A stretch of 64,000 nt of DNA from Pseudoalteromonas sp. H105 (GCF_001469215.1 NZ_LOFH01000007.1:1-64000), one strand, 5' to 3'; counted from the first letter of the stretch, positions 28,649 through 38,561 are shown. Program-made: numbers and translations. The notes: a model not told the origin generated them from the letters alone.

Positions 28649-28684
28649 GCACTAACTTGGTGCGTTGTTGCAACTTATTGGTGC
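28649..28684 (-). promoter_or_regulatory. Two NtrC enhancer sites upstream of glnA
   Basis: GCACTAACTTGGTGC (28649-28663) differs from the E. coli glnAp2 site GCACCAACATGGTGC at two positions. GCAACTTATTGGTGC (28670-28684) is a second, weaker match. Their centres are 21 bp apart, two helical turns, about 95-120 bp upstream of the expected transcript start, the standard spacing for NtrC. Confidence 0.8.
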
Positions 28685-28689
28685 GATGC

Positions 28690-29018
28690 TCCTGATGTCT
28701 GTTTGCTGACAATTTAATCACTTCGAAATTAGCATAACCTAAATGGCAAAGACTGCCAAAAAGTTCCTAAAAATAGTTAAAATGGTTTATTGGGGAAAAT
28801 AACTGAAATTTAATTCATATATTTGTCATATATAAAACAGATACTTAGTGAAAGTATTGAGAAAGTTTTCAAATTTATATTGGATAAACTTTCATCCATG
28901 CCATTAATGAGGGATAATATGCGCCCTTTTAAATCCTATGCTGGGACATCTGGTGAAAATGCAGATGAGTGCGTAGATCTTGCAGGATCAATGAGAATTA
29001 ATTTCTCTGAGTAAATAT
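28690..29018 (+). other. Intergenic leader of bipA
   Basis: This is AT-rich sequence between the glnA control region and bipA. I see no gene here. A 63-codon frame opening with TTG at 28823 is not credible. A GGGATAATATGC stretch near 28910 could be a -10 region, but no good -35 pairs with it. Confidence 0.4.
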
Positions 29019-30842
29019 ATGAGCATCGAACAGTTAAGAAATATAGCGATTATCGCGCACGTTGACCACGGTAAAACAACTCTGGTTGACAAACTACTTG
29101 AGCAATCAGGTACATTAGAAACACGCGGCGGTAACGAAGAGCGCGTGATGGACTCAAACGACATTGAGAAAGAACGTGGTATTACCATTTTAGCTAAAAA
29201 CACAGCTATCTCTTGGAATGATTACCACATCAATATCGTAGATACCCCGGGACACGCCGATTTCGGTGGTGAAGTTGAACGCGTACTTTCGATGGCTGAC
29301 TCAGTATTATTACTTGTTGATGCTCAAGAAGGTCCAATGCCACAAACGCGTTTCGTAACGCAAAAGGCATTCGCGCAAGGCTTAAAGCCAATCGTCGTTA
29401 TCAATAAAATTGATAAGCCAGGTGCACGCCCTGATTGGGTTATGGATCAAATCTTTGATTTATTCGATAACCTTGGTGCAACTGACGAACAGTTAGACTT
29501 TAAAGTAATCTACGCATCAGCTATCAATGGCTGGGCAACATTAGATTTAGACGAGCCATCAGATAACATGGAACCTATGTTCAAGATGATCGTTGACGAA
29601 GTATCACCGCCGGATGCAGATCCTGAAGGTGACTTCCAAATGCAAATCTCTCAGCTTGATTACAACTCGTACAAAGGTGTAATTGGTATTGGCCGTATTA
29701 AACGCGGTTCTGTTGCGCCTAACCAACAAGTTACGGTTATCAGCGCTGACGGCACGACTCGTAACGGTAAAATTGGTTCAGTACAAAGCTACTTAGGCCT
29801 TGAGCGTATCGACACTGATAAAGCTTATGCTGGTAACATCGTTACTGTAACAGGTTTAGGCGAGCTTAAGATTTCAGATACGCTTTGTTGTCCTAACAAC
29901 GTTGAAGCATTACCACCACTAAGTGTTGATGAGCCAACAGTAACAATGACGTTCTCTGTAAACAACTCTCCTTTCTGTGGTAAAGAAGGTAAGTTTGTTA
30001 CATCACGTAATATTCGTGAGCGTTTAGACAAAGAATTAGTACATAACGTAGCACTTCGTGTTGCTGATACAGATAACCCAGATAGCTTCCGCGTATCGGG
30101 TCGTGGTGAATTACACCTTGGTATCTTAATCGAGAACATGCGTCGTGAAGGTTACGAGCTAGCTGTTTCTCGTCCAGAAGTAATCTTACGTACTGTTGAT
30201 GGTGTGTTAGAAGAACCGTATGAAACACTAACTATTGACTGTGAAGAAGAGCACCAAGGTTCTATCATGGAGCAAATTGGTCTTCGTAAGGGTGAACTTA
30301 CTGACATGGCACCAGATGGTAAAGGTCGTATGCGTATGGACTTTATGATCCCAAGCCGTGGCTTAATCGGTTTCCAAACTGAGTTCATGACGCTAACGTC
30401 TGGTTCTGGCTTACTTTACCATACGTTTGATCACTACGGTCCGCACAAAGGTGGCGAGCTAGGTGTTCGTAAGAACGGCGTAATGATTGCTAACGCAACA
30501 GGTAAAGCACTGACTAACGCATTATTTAACTTACAAGAACGCGGCCGTTTATTCATCGGTCACGGTGTTGAAGTTTATGAAGGTATGGTTATCGGTATTC
30601 ATAGCCGTGATAACGACCTGACAGTTAACGCGCTTAAAGGTAAGCAACTTACTAACGTTCGTGCATCTGGTACAGATGAAGCACAAACATTGACACCAGC
30701 ACTTAACTATTCACTTGAGCAAGCGCTTGAGTTTATTGCTGATGATGAGCTAGTAGAAGTTACACCTGAGAACATTCGTATTCGTAAACGTCATTTAACT
30801 GAAAATGAGCGTAAGCGTGCGGGTCGTGCTCCTAAGGCATAA
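29019..30842 (+). CDS. bipA: Ribosome-associated GTPase BipA/TypA
   Basis: This translational GTPase of the EF-G family assists 50S assembly at low temperature. The G motifs are G1 [10 protein letters not shown] (residues 13-22), the conserved RGIT of switch I, G3 DTPGHADF and G4 NKIDK. The C-terminal BipA-specific domain contains [20 protein letters not shown] and [13 protein letters not shown]. Length 607 equals the E. coli protein. It is a single gene with a strong terminator. Confidence 0.97.
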   Translation: MSIEQLRNIAIIAHVDHGKTTLVDKLLEQSGTLETRGGNEERVMDSNDIEKERGITILAKNTAISWNDYHINIVDTPGHADFGGEVERVLSMADSVLLLVDAQEGPMPQTRFVTQKAFAQGLKPIVVINKIDKPGARPDWVMDQIFDLFDNLGATDEQLDFKVIYASAINGWATLDLDEPSDNMEPMFKMIVDEVSPPDADPEGDFQMQISQLDYNSYKGVIGIGRIKRGSVAPNQQVTVISADGTTRNGKIGSVQSYLGLERIDTDKAYAGNIVTVTGLGELKISDTLCCPNNVEALPPLSVDEPTVTMTFSVNNSPFCGKEGKFVTSRNIRERLDKELVHNVALRVADTDNPDSFRVSGRGELHLGILIENMRREGYELAVSRPEVILRTVDGVLEEPYETLTIDCEEEHQGSIMEQIGLRKGELTDMAPDGKGRMRMDFMIPSRGLIGFQTEFMTLTSGSGLLYHTFDHYGPHKGGELGVRKNGVMIANATGKALTNALFNLQERGRLFIGHGVEVYEGMVIGIHSRDNDLTVNALKGKQLTNVRASGTDEAQTLTPALNYSLEQALEFIADDELVEVTPENIRIRKRHLTENERKRAGRAPKA

Positions 30843-30870
30843 TCACCTTATTTAAATAATGTGATTTTAA

Positions 30871-30904
30871 AAGCCGCTGTATTGCAAAATACAGCGGCTT
30901 TTTT
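30871..30904 (+). terminator. Terminator of bipA
   Basis: A perfect 13-bp stem, AAGCCGCTGTATT (30871-30883) with AATACAGCGGCTT (30888-30900), has a GCAA tetraloop and trailing Ts. Confidence 0.95.
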
Positions 30905-31100
30905 GTAGGTAAAAAAGAGCCGAAATTGTCAGCTAGCGGTTTAGTATAGAGTGGTTGCTTGACTTTTTTCTCTAAAGCGCAGCGCCTCTAGACCTCTTTG
31001 TGAATAATTCTTAAGGAATTTTTGTTCTCGCAGAATACCTAGCCAGAGGCGTAATTGGAAAGCTGAGAGTCGATATGCATTTGTTGGTACGGTGTTTTTC

Positions 31101-31130
31101 GTTGGGTTTCGCTGTGCTCACCCCAATCTA
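31101..31130. repeat. REP-like GTTGGGTTTCGC palindrome (worn)
   Basis: GTTGGGTTTCGCTGTGCTCA followed by CCCCAAT recalls the widespread gammaproteobacterial dispersed hairpin GTTGGGTTTCGC...GCTCAACCCAAC, with mismatches in the right arm. The flanking 30905-31100 shows nothing else I can name. Confidence 0.45.
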
Positions 31131-31142
31131 CATGGGTAACTT

Positions 31143-31304
31143 ATACCAATCCGCAATAATACTAAATCATTTTTAGGTATTGAACCTGACGCTAATGGCG
31201 TTAAAAACTTCTTATTTAGAACAACTAAATGACGAACTTTTTGCTTTGTTATTGACAAGGTTTTCTTGTCTCACAATAAACCCCTTAATTAAGCTAATTG
31301 GTAT
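31143..31304. repeat. 162-bp dispersed element with ATACCAAT/ATTGGTAT ends
   Basis: The segment begins ATACCAAT (31143-31150) and ends ATTGGTAT (31297-31304), its exact reverse complement, and has no coding capacity. The last 21 bases match 21074-21094 with one difference. The size, inverted ends and intergenic position suggest a MITE-like non-autonomous element. No target duplication was confirmed. Confidence 0.5.
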
Positions 31305-31308
31305 TACA

Positions 31309-32037
31309 TCACTTTTTCGGCAGTAACGTGATTTTGCCAAACACGTTTGCATCGATATAGCCTAGATTAAGGCTGCCATTAACAGGCTGTATTTCGTGTG
31401 AGCCCATAAAGTGTTCGCGAATGTCACTGCCGTCGTTATCGCAGTAGGCGAGCATGAAGCCGATAACGTGCTTTGGTGTTAACTTAAGCGGTATGTTTTG
31501 CGCGCCTTCTTGGTAATCATTCGGGTAGAGTGTAATTGCGACTTCCCAAGTGATGTTGTAGGGGGCGCTTTTGTTGCGTTGCCAGCGGCTGACTAAGTGT
31601 TCATTATACAAATGGGGTTTTTTATCAGGCCCGTAATCAGCAGCTTGGTTATCAAGGCCAATATGATAGGCAAATGCAGTATGATTAAATTGATGGTTTC
31701 CCCCAGAGGCATCACTATCTATAAACACTTCTAACGCATCATCGTCCCAATACTTATCGGTAGGATTTGGGTGTGTATCAATCAGTACATCATCAACAAT
31801 GTCGGCTTGTAAATACAGGGTGTTTTCATCCCACAGTAATTTATAGCGGCCTTTAAAGTCTTTAGTTGAATTAGGTAATGTGCCATCCATAAGGTAAGGC
31901 ATAGGTTGCCATGTTGCTTGATCCCATGCGCTTTCAGAGATTCCATCAATAATAATAGGTGTAGATGTGTGTGCTACATCAATAGCGAAAGCTGCATTAC
32001 TTAGTAAAAGGCTCGAAATCAGTGCTGATGCTTTCAT
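31309..32037 (-). CDS. Exported CBM9-like / DOMON-like carbohydrate-binding protein
   Basis: This 242-residue protein has a signal peptide (MKASALISSLLLSNAAFA). The mature part follows the carbohydrate-binding module family 9 pattern: IIIDGISESAWDQATWQPM, LWDENTLYLQADIVDD, DDDALEVFIDSDASGG and a final NVFGKITLLPK. There is no catalytic domain, so it probably binds a sugar or serves as a sensor in the periplasm. It is a single gene. Confidence 0.8.
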   Translation of the reverse strand: MKASALISSLLLSNAAFAIDVAHTSTPIIIDGISESAWDQATWQPMPYLMDGTLPNSTKDFKGRYKLLWDENTLYLQADIVDDVLIDTHPNPTDKYWDDDALEVFIDSDASGGNHQFNHTAFAYHIGLDNQAADYGPDKKPHLYNEHLVSRWQRNKSAPYNITWEVAITLYPNDYQEGAQNIPLKLTPKHVIGFMLAYCDNDGSDIREHFMGSHEIQPVNGSLNLGYIDANVFGKITLLPKK

Positions 32038-32225
32038 GTCATTCTCACATAATCATTTTTACTAATAGTGTCTGAAACAGTATTTGAAAACAACAAGTAA
32101 GGGGGATAGGTGCTAAATAATATACGCAGAAATATACAAATGGTGAAGACAGATTTTTACACTTTTTAGTTTAAAAAACAGGTAAAGTAATATCATTGCT
32201 TAAATTAATACATACCAAAGGAGTT

Positions 32226-32483
32226 ATGGTGGCTAAAGTATTGTCCTTAGCTATGGCCGTTTTTTTATCTGGTTGTACTTCGTCGCAAGTAATGAGTTCA
32301 AGCTGTGATTTTGTTGTTGGCAGTACGCAAAGTCAACAGCGACAAGAGCAAAACCTTTCGCTTGATAACTCAAACACAAGTCAAGAAATGAACGTGATCA
32401 ATGGATTGTTTTATATGTTATTGGGCCCAATCAATCGCTCTCTTGGCGACGATGAGTGCAGTGCCCAAGCGCAAGAATATTGA
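32226..32483 (+). CDS. Small hypothetical lipoprotein
   Basis: This 85-residue protein starts MVAKVLSLAMAVFLSGC (lipobox LSGC). The mature part has two more cysteines and a Gln/Ser-rich stretch. An AAGGAG site lies two to four bases before the ATG, so the GTG just after it may be the true start. Similar small lipoproteins of about this size in related bacteria are of unknown function. Confidence 0.65.
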   Translation: MVAKVLSLAMAVFLSGCTSSQVMSSSCDFVVGSTQSQQRQEQNLSLDNSNTSQEMNVINGLFYMLLGPINRSLGDDECSAQAQEY

Positions 32484-32503
32484 TACTAAATTCAAGTGTT
32501 GCT

Positions 32504-33595
32504 TTATAAAGCAACACTTTCCCCTTCATTGAGAATATAAAGCGGTGTCTGTGAGTCCATTTCATCGTACATATGTAATAAGCGTAATAGTGCTGAATGA
32601 CTAGTGTGATCGCCCATTTTCCAGCTTGCGTTGCCGTATCCCCAAGGTATCATCACTTTACAGTTTAGGTCTTGTGCGGCTGTGAGAGCGTCTTCTGGGG
32701 TGGTGTGAACATAACGGTACCAGTTACCATTTTCTTCATGGTAATACGAAGCGATGGGAATTAAACAAACATCAATATCATCATATCGCTGTTGAATGTC
32801 GCTAAAGTGTTTTGAGTAGCCGGTATCACCTGCAAAAAAGAGTGTTTTTCCGTTTTGCTCGAGTAACCAGCCATTCCAAAGATCTTTATCATTATCTTCA
32901 TAAATAAAGGGGACTAAAACGCGACTGCTAAAATGATGGGCGGGGAGTGAGTGAATCGTGAGATCATCAATGTTCGTTTTTGCAAACCAAGCCATCTCAC
33001 TGATATTAAAACCGCCATCTGGGAAGTTATCACCCATCCCCAGAGGAGTTAAATAGCGCGGCTTATTGCCGATTTCTTCGATATCGGCTTTATTAAAATG
33101 ATCATAGTGCAGGTGTGAATAGATTACTGCATCTAAGTTTTCAAGTTCACTCTTTGTTAGCCAGTCACCGGGTTGACGATAAAAACCAGAGACCAGTCTA
33201 AAGGCTAAATCAACAGGTGAGTCGAACTGTTCTTTTACTGGGTCAATTATGACGTGTTGGCCGTTAGGTGTATTAATCATAAATCCGGCATGGCCGAGCC
33301 AGCGAACGGTGAAACCAGTGTTGAGTGTAGGAATGGTTTGTTCGCCAATGTATAAACAGTGTTCATTTTCTTCTTTGCATTGTAAGTGGGGATCGCTTGG
33401 ATAGCATTCACTTTCACAATTGTTTGGGTATGTCTTCTTACCGGGGTAAAGGTTGTGGTAACGACCTTCGCGTTGGCCCTCTTTATGCAAAGGGGTTATG
33501 GTATCTGCTCCGGCTATTCGCTCAATGTTATTTGTACTGCCGCACGCAGTTAACAGACCTGATATAAAGACTAAACTCAACGGGCTTAATTTCAT
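32504..33595 (-). CDS. Metallo-beta-lactamase fold hydrolase, NAPE-PLD-like lipoprotein
   Basis: This 363-residue protein has a lipoprotein signal (LLTAC, Cys near 18) and an MBL-fold hydrolase domain: VRWLGHAGFMINTPNG, the metal motif SHLHYDHF, LPAHHFSSR and FFAGDTGYSKHF. This pattern is that of the NAPE-PLD/RomA-like branch, which cleaves phosphodiester bonds of lipids. The outer-membrane location would fit a lipid substrate, but substrate is not provable here. Confidence 0.85.
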   Translation of the reverse strand: MKLSPLSLVFISGLLTACGSTNNIERIAGADTITPLHKEGQREGRYHNLYPGKKTYPNNCESECYPSDPHLQCKEENEHCLYIGEQTIPTLNTGFTVRWLGHAGFMINTPNGQHVIIDPVKEQFDSPVDLAFRLVSGFYRQPGDWLTKSELENLDAVIYSHLHYDHFNKADIEEIGNKPRYLTPLGMGDNFPDGGFNISEMAWFAKTNIDDLTIHSLPAHHFSSRVLVPFIYEDNDKDLWNGWLLEQNGKTLFFAGDTGYSKHFSDIQQRYDDIDVCLIPIASYYHEENGNWYRYVHTTPEDALTAAQDLNCKVMIPWGYGNASWKMGDHTSHSALLRLLHMYDEMDSQTPLYILNEGESVAL

Positions 33596-33682
33596 AATTA
33601 GACGTTTTTTAGTTTGATTTTATAAAAGTGTAACAAGAATGACGGGCGAAAAAATAATAAAAAGGTAACAAAAAATAACAAT

Positions 33683-33712
33683 AAAAAAAACCTGCAAGGT
33701 TGCAGGTTTTTT
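33683..33712. terminator. Bidirectional terminator
   Basis: AACCTGCA (33689-33696) pairs with TGCAGGTT (33701-33708), with an A run before and a T run after. It serves the minus-strand DUF2959 gene ending at 33734. Confidence 0.85.
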
Positions 33713-33733
33713 TATGGATTAATTTACTTGGGA

Positions 33734-34390
33734 TTAACTCGCTTTACCCATTTGTGCAATGAACTTATTTGAATCAGCAATCGATTTGTTCATATCATCC
33801 ATTAACACTTTGATATCGCGTTTAAGGCTAGTAAATTCGCCTTGAATTGCCGTGACAGCTTGTGCATTTAGGTTATGTTTTAAGTACAAAACATTATCTC
33901 TTAATGATGATAATACAGGTTCCATTTTGCTTTCAGCATTGCGCATTGAGCGTAATAATTTTTCAAAATCACGCTTGGTTGAATTTAACTGTTTACTGCT
34001 TTGGCGTTTTAGCGAAGCGTTAGAGTACTGCTCTAATTCACCTGCCCATTCATCGAATAATGCATCCGCAACGTCTTCGACTTTGTTGATGTTATTAGTC
34101 ACATCGCTTGCCGCTGTAAGGCTCGATTCGTAATCACTGTTAAGTTGATCGTAGGCTTCTTTTAAGTCGCCGCCATCAAAATTAATTAGGGTGGTTAAAC
34201 GGTCTAAAGCCGATTGGAACTCTTCTTGCGACTCTTCCTGAGAGTCTTTGGTTTCCTCTACACGGTCAACCAAAATGTCACGTTTGTGAACACCAACAGA
34301 TTCCATTGCCGAGTAATAGGCAGACTGACAACCAGACAACACCATAGTTAACGCAAGTAAGGGTGCGCTGAATATTGAACGTTTTTTCAT
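33734..34390 (-). CDS. DUF2959 domain lipoprotein
   Basis: This 218-residue lipoprotein (lipobox LSGC, Cys-21) contains the DUF2959 signature YYSAMESVGVHKRDILVDRVEE directly after the lipid anchor. The rest is predicted to be long helices, probably coiled coil. AAGGGA precedes the start. The family is widespread in gammaproteobacteria; function is unknown. Confidence 0.9.
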   Translation of the reverse strand: MKKRSIFSAPLLALTMVLSGCQSAYYSAMESVGVHKRDILVDRVEETKDSQEESQEEFQSALDRLTTLINFDGGDLKEAYDQLNSDYESSLTAASDVTNNINKVEDVADALFDEWAGELEQYSNASLKRQSSKQLNSTKRDFEKLLRSMRNAESKMEPVLSSLRDNVLYLKHNLNAQAVTAIQGEFTSLKRDIKVLMDDMNKSIADSNKFIAQMGKAS

Positions 34391-34475
34391 TGAGATCCCT
34401 TTAAATTCCTGTTTAGTTTTAAATTATGTGGTGGATTGCTATGATAATCAAAACTATTTTGCAAAAAGTTAACTT

Positions 34476-35369
34476 ATGAATGACAGGGTAGCACATTATT
34501 GGCATCAAGCAGGCGCATTTTTTCGCCAGCAACCAGGTTGGTGGATGCAATATTTTAATCGTTGTATTGATGATCAAATCACGGTTAATGCGGGCTATCT
34601 AGCCTATGTGACATTACTTTCTTTAGTCCCCTTAATTGCTGTAGGCGTGGCGATATTCTCGGCTTTCCCAGGTTTTGAGGATACGCGCATTGCCATAGAA
34701 AATTTTTTATTTACTAATTTTGTTCCAACATCATCAGATGTCATCAAAGAGCACATAACGTCGTTTGCAGGTAATGCTAACCAAATGACCGCCGTGGGTA
34801 TTGGCTTTTTAGCTGGCGTTGCGTTGTTACTTATTCGAAATGTGGATGCAACACTTAATAGAATTTGGCGTATTAAAACCAAGCGTCCAATGATGATATC
34901 GTTTGCAGTGTACTGGATGGTTTTGAGTTTAGGACCTCTATTATTAGGCGCGAGTATTGGTGTTACATCGTATATCGTCTCTTTGGTATCGTTTGCTGAT
35001 CAAGGAATTCCTGGGTTTAGTGGTTTTTTAATTAAGCTGTTACCTTATTTAATTTCGATGGCAGGCTTTATTATGCTCTATACTTTAGTACCGAATACCC
35101 GAGTATCGTTTAGAGCCGCTGTTCCCGGTGCATTGTTTGCCGCATTGTTATTTGAGCTGACTAAGAAAGGCTTCGCATTATACATTAGTCACTTTCCATC
35201 TTATGAAGTGATTTATGGCGCAGTAGCAACAATTCCTATTTTATTTGTGTGGGTCTATTTGTCTTGGGTTGTTGTATTACTCGGTGCGGAGTTTACTGTG
35301 TGTATTAGCCCAAAAGATGCTGAAGAGGTATCTGAAGTCAAATTTGAAGCTGACTCATCACTCACATAA
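34476..35369 (+). CDS. yihY: YihY/BrkB family inner-membrane protein
   Basis: This 297-residue protein has six hydrophobic helices. Family motifs are NAGYLAYVTLLSLVPLIAV near the N-terminus, DATLNRIWRIKTKRP in the middle and LPNTRVSFRAAVPGAL-like VPNTRVSFRAAVPGAL. It matches E. coli YihY (290 residues). It was once taken for RNase BN; true function is unknown. It is first in a run yihY-pip-dtd. Confidence 0.93.
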   Translation: MNDRVAHYWHQAGAFFRQQPGWWMQYFNRCIDDQITVNAGYLAYVTLLSLVPLIAVGVAIFSAFPGFEDTRIAIENFLFTNFVPTSSDVIKEHITSFAGNANQMTAVGIGFLAGVALLLIRNVDATLNRIWRIKTKRPMMISFAVYWMVLSLGPLLLGASIGVTSYIVSLVSFADQGIPGFSGFLIKLLPYLISMAGFIMLYTLVPNTRVSFRAAVPGALFAALLFELTKKGFALYISHFPSYEVIYGAVATIPILFVWVYLSWVVVLLGAEFTVCISPKDAEEVSEVKFEADSSLT

Positions 35370-35399
35370 CTCATTGCGCCGCTGCTAGGAGTCAGCGTT

Positions 35400-36353
35400 A
35401 TGCAGTTATACCCGAGCATTACCCCGTACAATGACTTTCACCTTAGTGTGGGGGAGGGCCACCAACTTCACGTTCAAGAATATGGTAACCCAAAGGGCTT
35501 TGCGCTGGTTATTTGTCATGGCGGCCCTGGACTTGGTTTGCATCCTGATAATTGCCGTTTTTTTGATCCCAACCGCTATCGTATTATTTTATACAGTCAG
35601 CGTGGTTGCGGCCTGTCTACCCCTCATCAAGTAATTGATAACACTACTGATAACCTCATCGAAGATCTTAATTACCTTCGACAATCATTGGGTATTGAGA
35701 AGCTATCACTTTGCGGGGCATCATGGGGGGCAACACTGTGTTTGCTGTATGCCATTAAATATCGTAATCACGTTGCAGGCCTCATATTACGCGGTACATT
35801 TTTAGCCACACATGCTGATTTAGCGTGGCTCTATGGCCCCAAAGGCGCAGGGGCGCAATTTTACCCTGAGCTTTACCAAGCATTTTCACAAAACCAACCC
35901 GACGTGAAGCGCATTTTGGCGCTATACGCGCAGCACTTACATAGCGATGACCAAATTAGTGCCATTCATTATGCAAAGCAATGGTGCCAATGGGAAGCGG
36001 TTTTATCACAAGGAAGGCAGTCATCTCAATGGGCGTTGAACTGCCCACAGCAAAGACTCACAATGGCGCGTTTAATGGTGCATTATTTCAGTTCACAGTG
36101 CTTTATCGAGGAAGGGTATATTGCGAAAAACAGTCTGTATTTGCAAGGCCTCCCAATGTGGTTCATTCATGGACGACATGATTTGGTTTGTCGTTTTAGT
36201 GCCGTGCAGCAACTTACAACGCAGCTTAATGCACAGTTACTTGTGTTAGATGAAGTTGGGCACGGTGTTGATAATCATGTATATTTGGCTGCTGTGCGGC
36301 GTGCTGCCGACCTCATGTCTATCAAATTGTCGAGGAATCAATGCAAGGATTAA
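35400..36353 (+). CDS. pip: Proline iminopeptidase-like alpha/beta hydrolase
   Basis: This 317-residue alpha/beta hydrolase resembles prolyl aminopeptidases. It shows HGGPGLGLHPDNCRFFDP, DxRGCGxS-like SQRGCGLSTPH, the nucleophile elbow GASWGATL (Ser near 108) and a late VGHGVDNH His. The usual elbow is GGSWGS, so a slight departure is seen at Gly-Ala. It removes N-terminal proline from peptides. Its stop overlaps dtd by 13 bases. Confidence 0.85.
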   Translation: MQLYPSITPYNDFHLSVGEGHQLHVQEYGNPKGFALVICHGGPGLGLHPDNCRFFDPNRYRIILYSQRGCGLSTPHQVIDNTTDNLIEDLNYLRQSLGIEKLSLCGASWGATLCLLYAIKYRNHVAGLILRGTFLATHADLAWLYGPKGAGAQFYPELYQAFSQNQPDVKRILALYAQHLHSDDQISAIHYAKQWCQWEAVLSQGRQSSQWALNCPQQRLTMARLMVHYFSSQCFIEEGYIAKNSLYLQGLPMWFIHGRHDLVCRFSAVQQLTTQLNAQLLVLDEVGHGVDNHVYLAAVRRAADLMSIKLSRNQCKD

Positions 36354-36778
36354 TTCAGCGAGTAAAACACGCAAATGTACAAGTCGATAACCATGTTATT
36401 GGGCAAATTCAGCAAGGAATATTATTGCTATTAGGGGTTGAAAAACTAGATGATAAATTAACTGCAGATAAGCTTTTACATAAGGTGAGTAATTACCGTA
36501 TTTTTACAGATGAAAACGATAAAATGAACCTAAGTTTACTTGATATTCAAGGTGAATTAATGGTCGTATCTCAGTTCACCTTAGCGGCGGATACTAAAAA
36601 AGGCATGCGGCCTAGTTTTTCATCTGCGGCAGCACCTGAACACGCACGGGCGTTGTATGAATACTTTGTCAGTCAGGCGCAATCTCAAGGTATCAAGGTG
36701 GCAACGGGTGAGTTTGCTGCAGATATGCAAGTGAGCTTGTGTAACGATGGCCCAGTTACGTTTAACCTGACCGTGTGA
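36341..36778 (+). CDS. dtd: D-aminoacyl-tRNA deacylase Dtd
   Basis: Dtd hydrolyses D-amino acids from mischarged tRNA. The 145-residue protein is full length and carries both conserved motifs: LMVVSQFTLAAD (family SQFTLxAD) and NDGPVTFNLTV (family NxGPVT). The start overlaps the previous gene by 13 bases, so coupling is likely. Confidence 0.96.
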   Translation: MQGLIQRVKHANVQVDNHVIGQIQQGILLLLGVEKLDDKLTADKLLHKVSNYRIFTDENDKMNLSLLDIQGELMVVSQFTLAADTKKGMRPSFSSAAAPEHARALYEYFVSQAQSQGIKVATGEFAADMQVSLCNDGPVTFNLTV

Positions 36779-36783
36779 TTCTA

Positions 36784-37473
36784 TTATCGATTTATCATCA
36801 CGATATGGTTTGTGTAGTTAGGTATTTTTTCAATGTTTGGACGCTTGCCAAATGTGGTGATTAAAAGGTGCTCTAGTTGCTTGAGTTGCGATTGATGAGC
36901 AGACAAAAAATTAATAAACAAATACCCATCAGTATTCAATGCATCACGTATTTTTTCATAAAACAGGTGTTTATATAAAAAGACAGGTGCATCTAGCTGA
37001 CTAAATAAATCAAGAATAATCCAATCATATTTGTTGTCTTGTTCAAGTACCGTTTGAGCGTCACAACACTGTAAATTATTCGCATGAGCCCCGGCAAATA
37101 ATCGTTTATAACAGTGAATAATATTCGGGTTCTTTTCAACGGATATGAGTTGGCTATCAGGGTAAGTATATTGGATGTAATTACGAATCGCGCCAGCGCC
37201 TAGCCCAAGTTCAAGTACTGTTCTAGGTGGCTTTAAAGGCTGCCACAATTGCGATAAATAGTGTAAATGCGGGAACAGCAGATGGCTTGGATGACTTTTC
37301 TCAACAACGGACTGTAATATGTCGTTAATAAGCAACCAGCGATATTGTTTGTGCTGACGAACTTGAATGCAATCAGCACCATGTTTATGCCAATAGATTA
37401 GTTGTCCTATGCGATGGCAATCTTCAATAAAGCAATGCTTTACAATACCAGAACTTACAATTAAATTTTCCAT
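36784..37473 (-). CDS. Spermidine synthase-like SAM-dependent methyltransferase fold
   Basis: This 229-residue protein has a Rossmann SAM/dcSAM-binding site: VLELGLGAGAIRNYI, then SVEKNPNIIHCYKRLF, and DWIILDLF. The overall arrangement is that of SpeE-like proteins lacking some substrate residues. The true reaction (aminopropyl or methyl transfer) is not determinable. It is convergent with dtd, with six bases between stops. Confidence 0.75.
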   Translation of the reverse strand: MENLIVSSGIVKHCFIEDCHRIGQLIYWHKHGADCIQVRQHKQYRWLLINDILQSVVEKSHPSHLLFPHLHYLSQLWQPLKPPRTVLELGLGAGAIRNYIQYTYPDSQLISVEKNPNIIHCYKRLFAGAHANNLQCCDAQTVLEQDNKYDWIILDLFSQLDAPVFLYKHLFYEKIRDALNTDGYLFINFLSAHQSQLKQLEHLLITTFGKRPNIEKIPNYTNHIVMINR

Positions 37474-37667
37474 ACACGTAGCTTAGACGAGTCAACATAA
37501 AGCGCCAACCTGTTAAGCAAGTTTTACAGTTAAAATAGTGGCTCACCAAAGTCGTATTCCAAGTTTTTCAAAGATAGCGTATGGTAGGTCGCAATAAAAA
37601 ACGCTGTATTACTTTATCTAACAACGTTAGGTATTTTAAATGTGGCATTAGAACAACAGGAGAATAT

Positions 37668-38561
37668 ATGTTTCAAGTAACTACGCCACAAAGCAGTGAA
37701 GATTGGCAGGCTTATTATCAATTACGCTGGCAGGTATTGCGCGCACCTTGGCAGCAGCCTCGAGGCTCTGAACAAGATGACTTGGAACAAGATGCAGAGC
37801 ATCGATTTATTAAAAACAAAGTGGGTGAAGTGCTCGGTGTTGCCCGTTTGCATTTTAATAATCAGCAACAAGCACAAGTACGCTATATGGCCGTTGCTGA
37901 AGGCAACCGAAATCAGCACATTGGTAGCCGGCTGCTTCATGAACTTGAGAAAATAGCATGGACACAAGATGCTGACGAATTAGTGTTATTTGCACGTGAA
38001 CGTGCTTTAGAGTTTTATCAACGCCATGGCTATGAGTTAAAAGAAAAAGCGCATCTGGCTTATGATGAGGTTCAACATTTTAAAATGGTGAAGCAAAAGC
38101 CTTCAGAGCCAGGCTGGTTTCGTCACCCTGATTGGACGCAAGTTTTGCAAAATACATGGCGCGAATCCATTCCAATTAGTGATGCGATGGGTATTAAGGT
38201 AGAAAGTTATACTGACTGGCAATTTACCACCCGCGCAGATTTAAATGCGAACTTAAATTTACACAATACGATGTTCGCGGGTTCTATTTATAGCTTAGCG
38301 ACTTTAACAGGGTGGGGAGCAACATATTTAGCACTTAAAGAGGCTGGACTTGAAGGCAATATTGTACTGGCGGATGCATCGATTAAATACTTAAAACCAT
38401 TGAATAATGACCCGCGTGGTAGTGTTGAACTCAGTGGCTGCAAAGGTAAATTAGCGGATCTTGAAACCGAAGGAAAAGCAAGTTACCGAGTCCCTGTGGC
38501 AATTTATGATGGGGAAGTCTTAGTGGCTGAATTTGAGGGGGAGTTTGTTGTTAAACGATAA
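37668..38561 (+). CDS. Bifunctional GNAT acetyltransferase / hotdog thioesterase (YiiD type)
   Basis: This 297-residue fusion protein has an N-terminal GNAT domain (about 1-145; VRYMAVAEGNRNQHIGSRLL is the acyl-CoA-binding motif A). The C-terminal YiiD-type thioesterase domain (about 155-297) contains NLNLHNTMFAGSIYSLATLTGWG. This order is known from E. coli YiiD and relatives. The ATG at 37668 is chosen for its AGGAGA site. It probably acts on acyl-CoA or acyl-ACP; exact substrate is unknown. Confidence 0.88.
   Translation: MFQVTTPQSSEDWQAYYQLRWQVLRAPWQQPRGSEQDDLEQDAEHRFIKNKVGEVLGVARLHFNNQQQAQVRYMAVAEGNRNQHIGSRLLHELEKIAWTQDADELVLFARERALEFYQRHGYELKEKAHLAYDEVQHFKMVKQKPSEPGWFRHPDWTQVLQNTWRESIPISDAMGIKVESYTDWQFTTRADLNANLNLHNTMFAGSIYSLATLTGWGATYLALKEAGLEGNIVLADASIKYLKPLNNDPRGSVELSGCKGKLADLETEGKASYRVPVAIYDGEVLVAEFEGEFVVKR

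Noticed and set aside
28823..29014. A 63-codon frame ahead of bipA
   Set aside because: It opens with TTG, has no ribosome-binding site, and looks like leader DNA.
29825..30388. Antisense frames inside bipA
   Set aside because: bipA is complete and highly conserved in the other strand.
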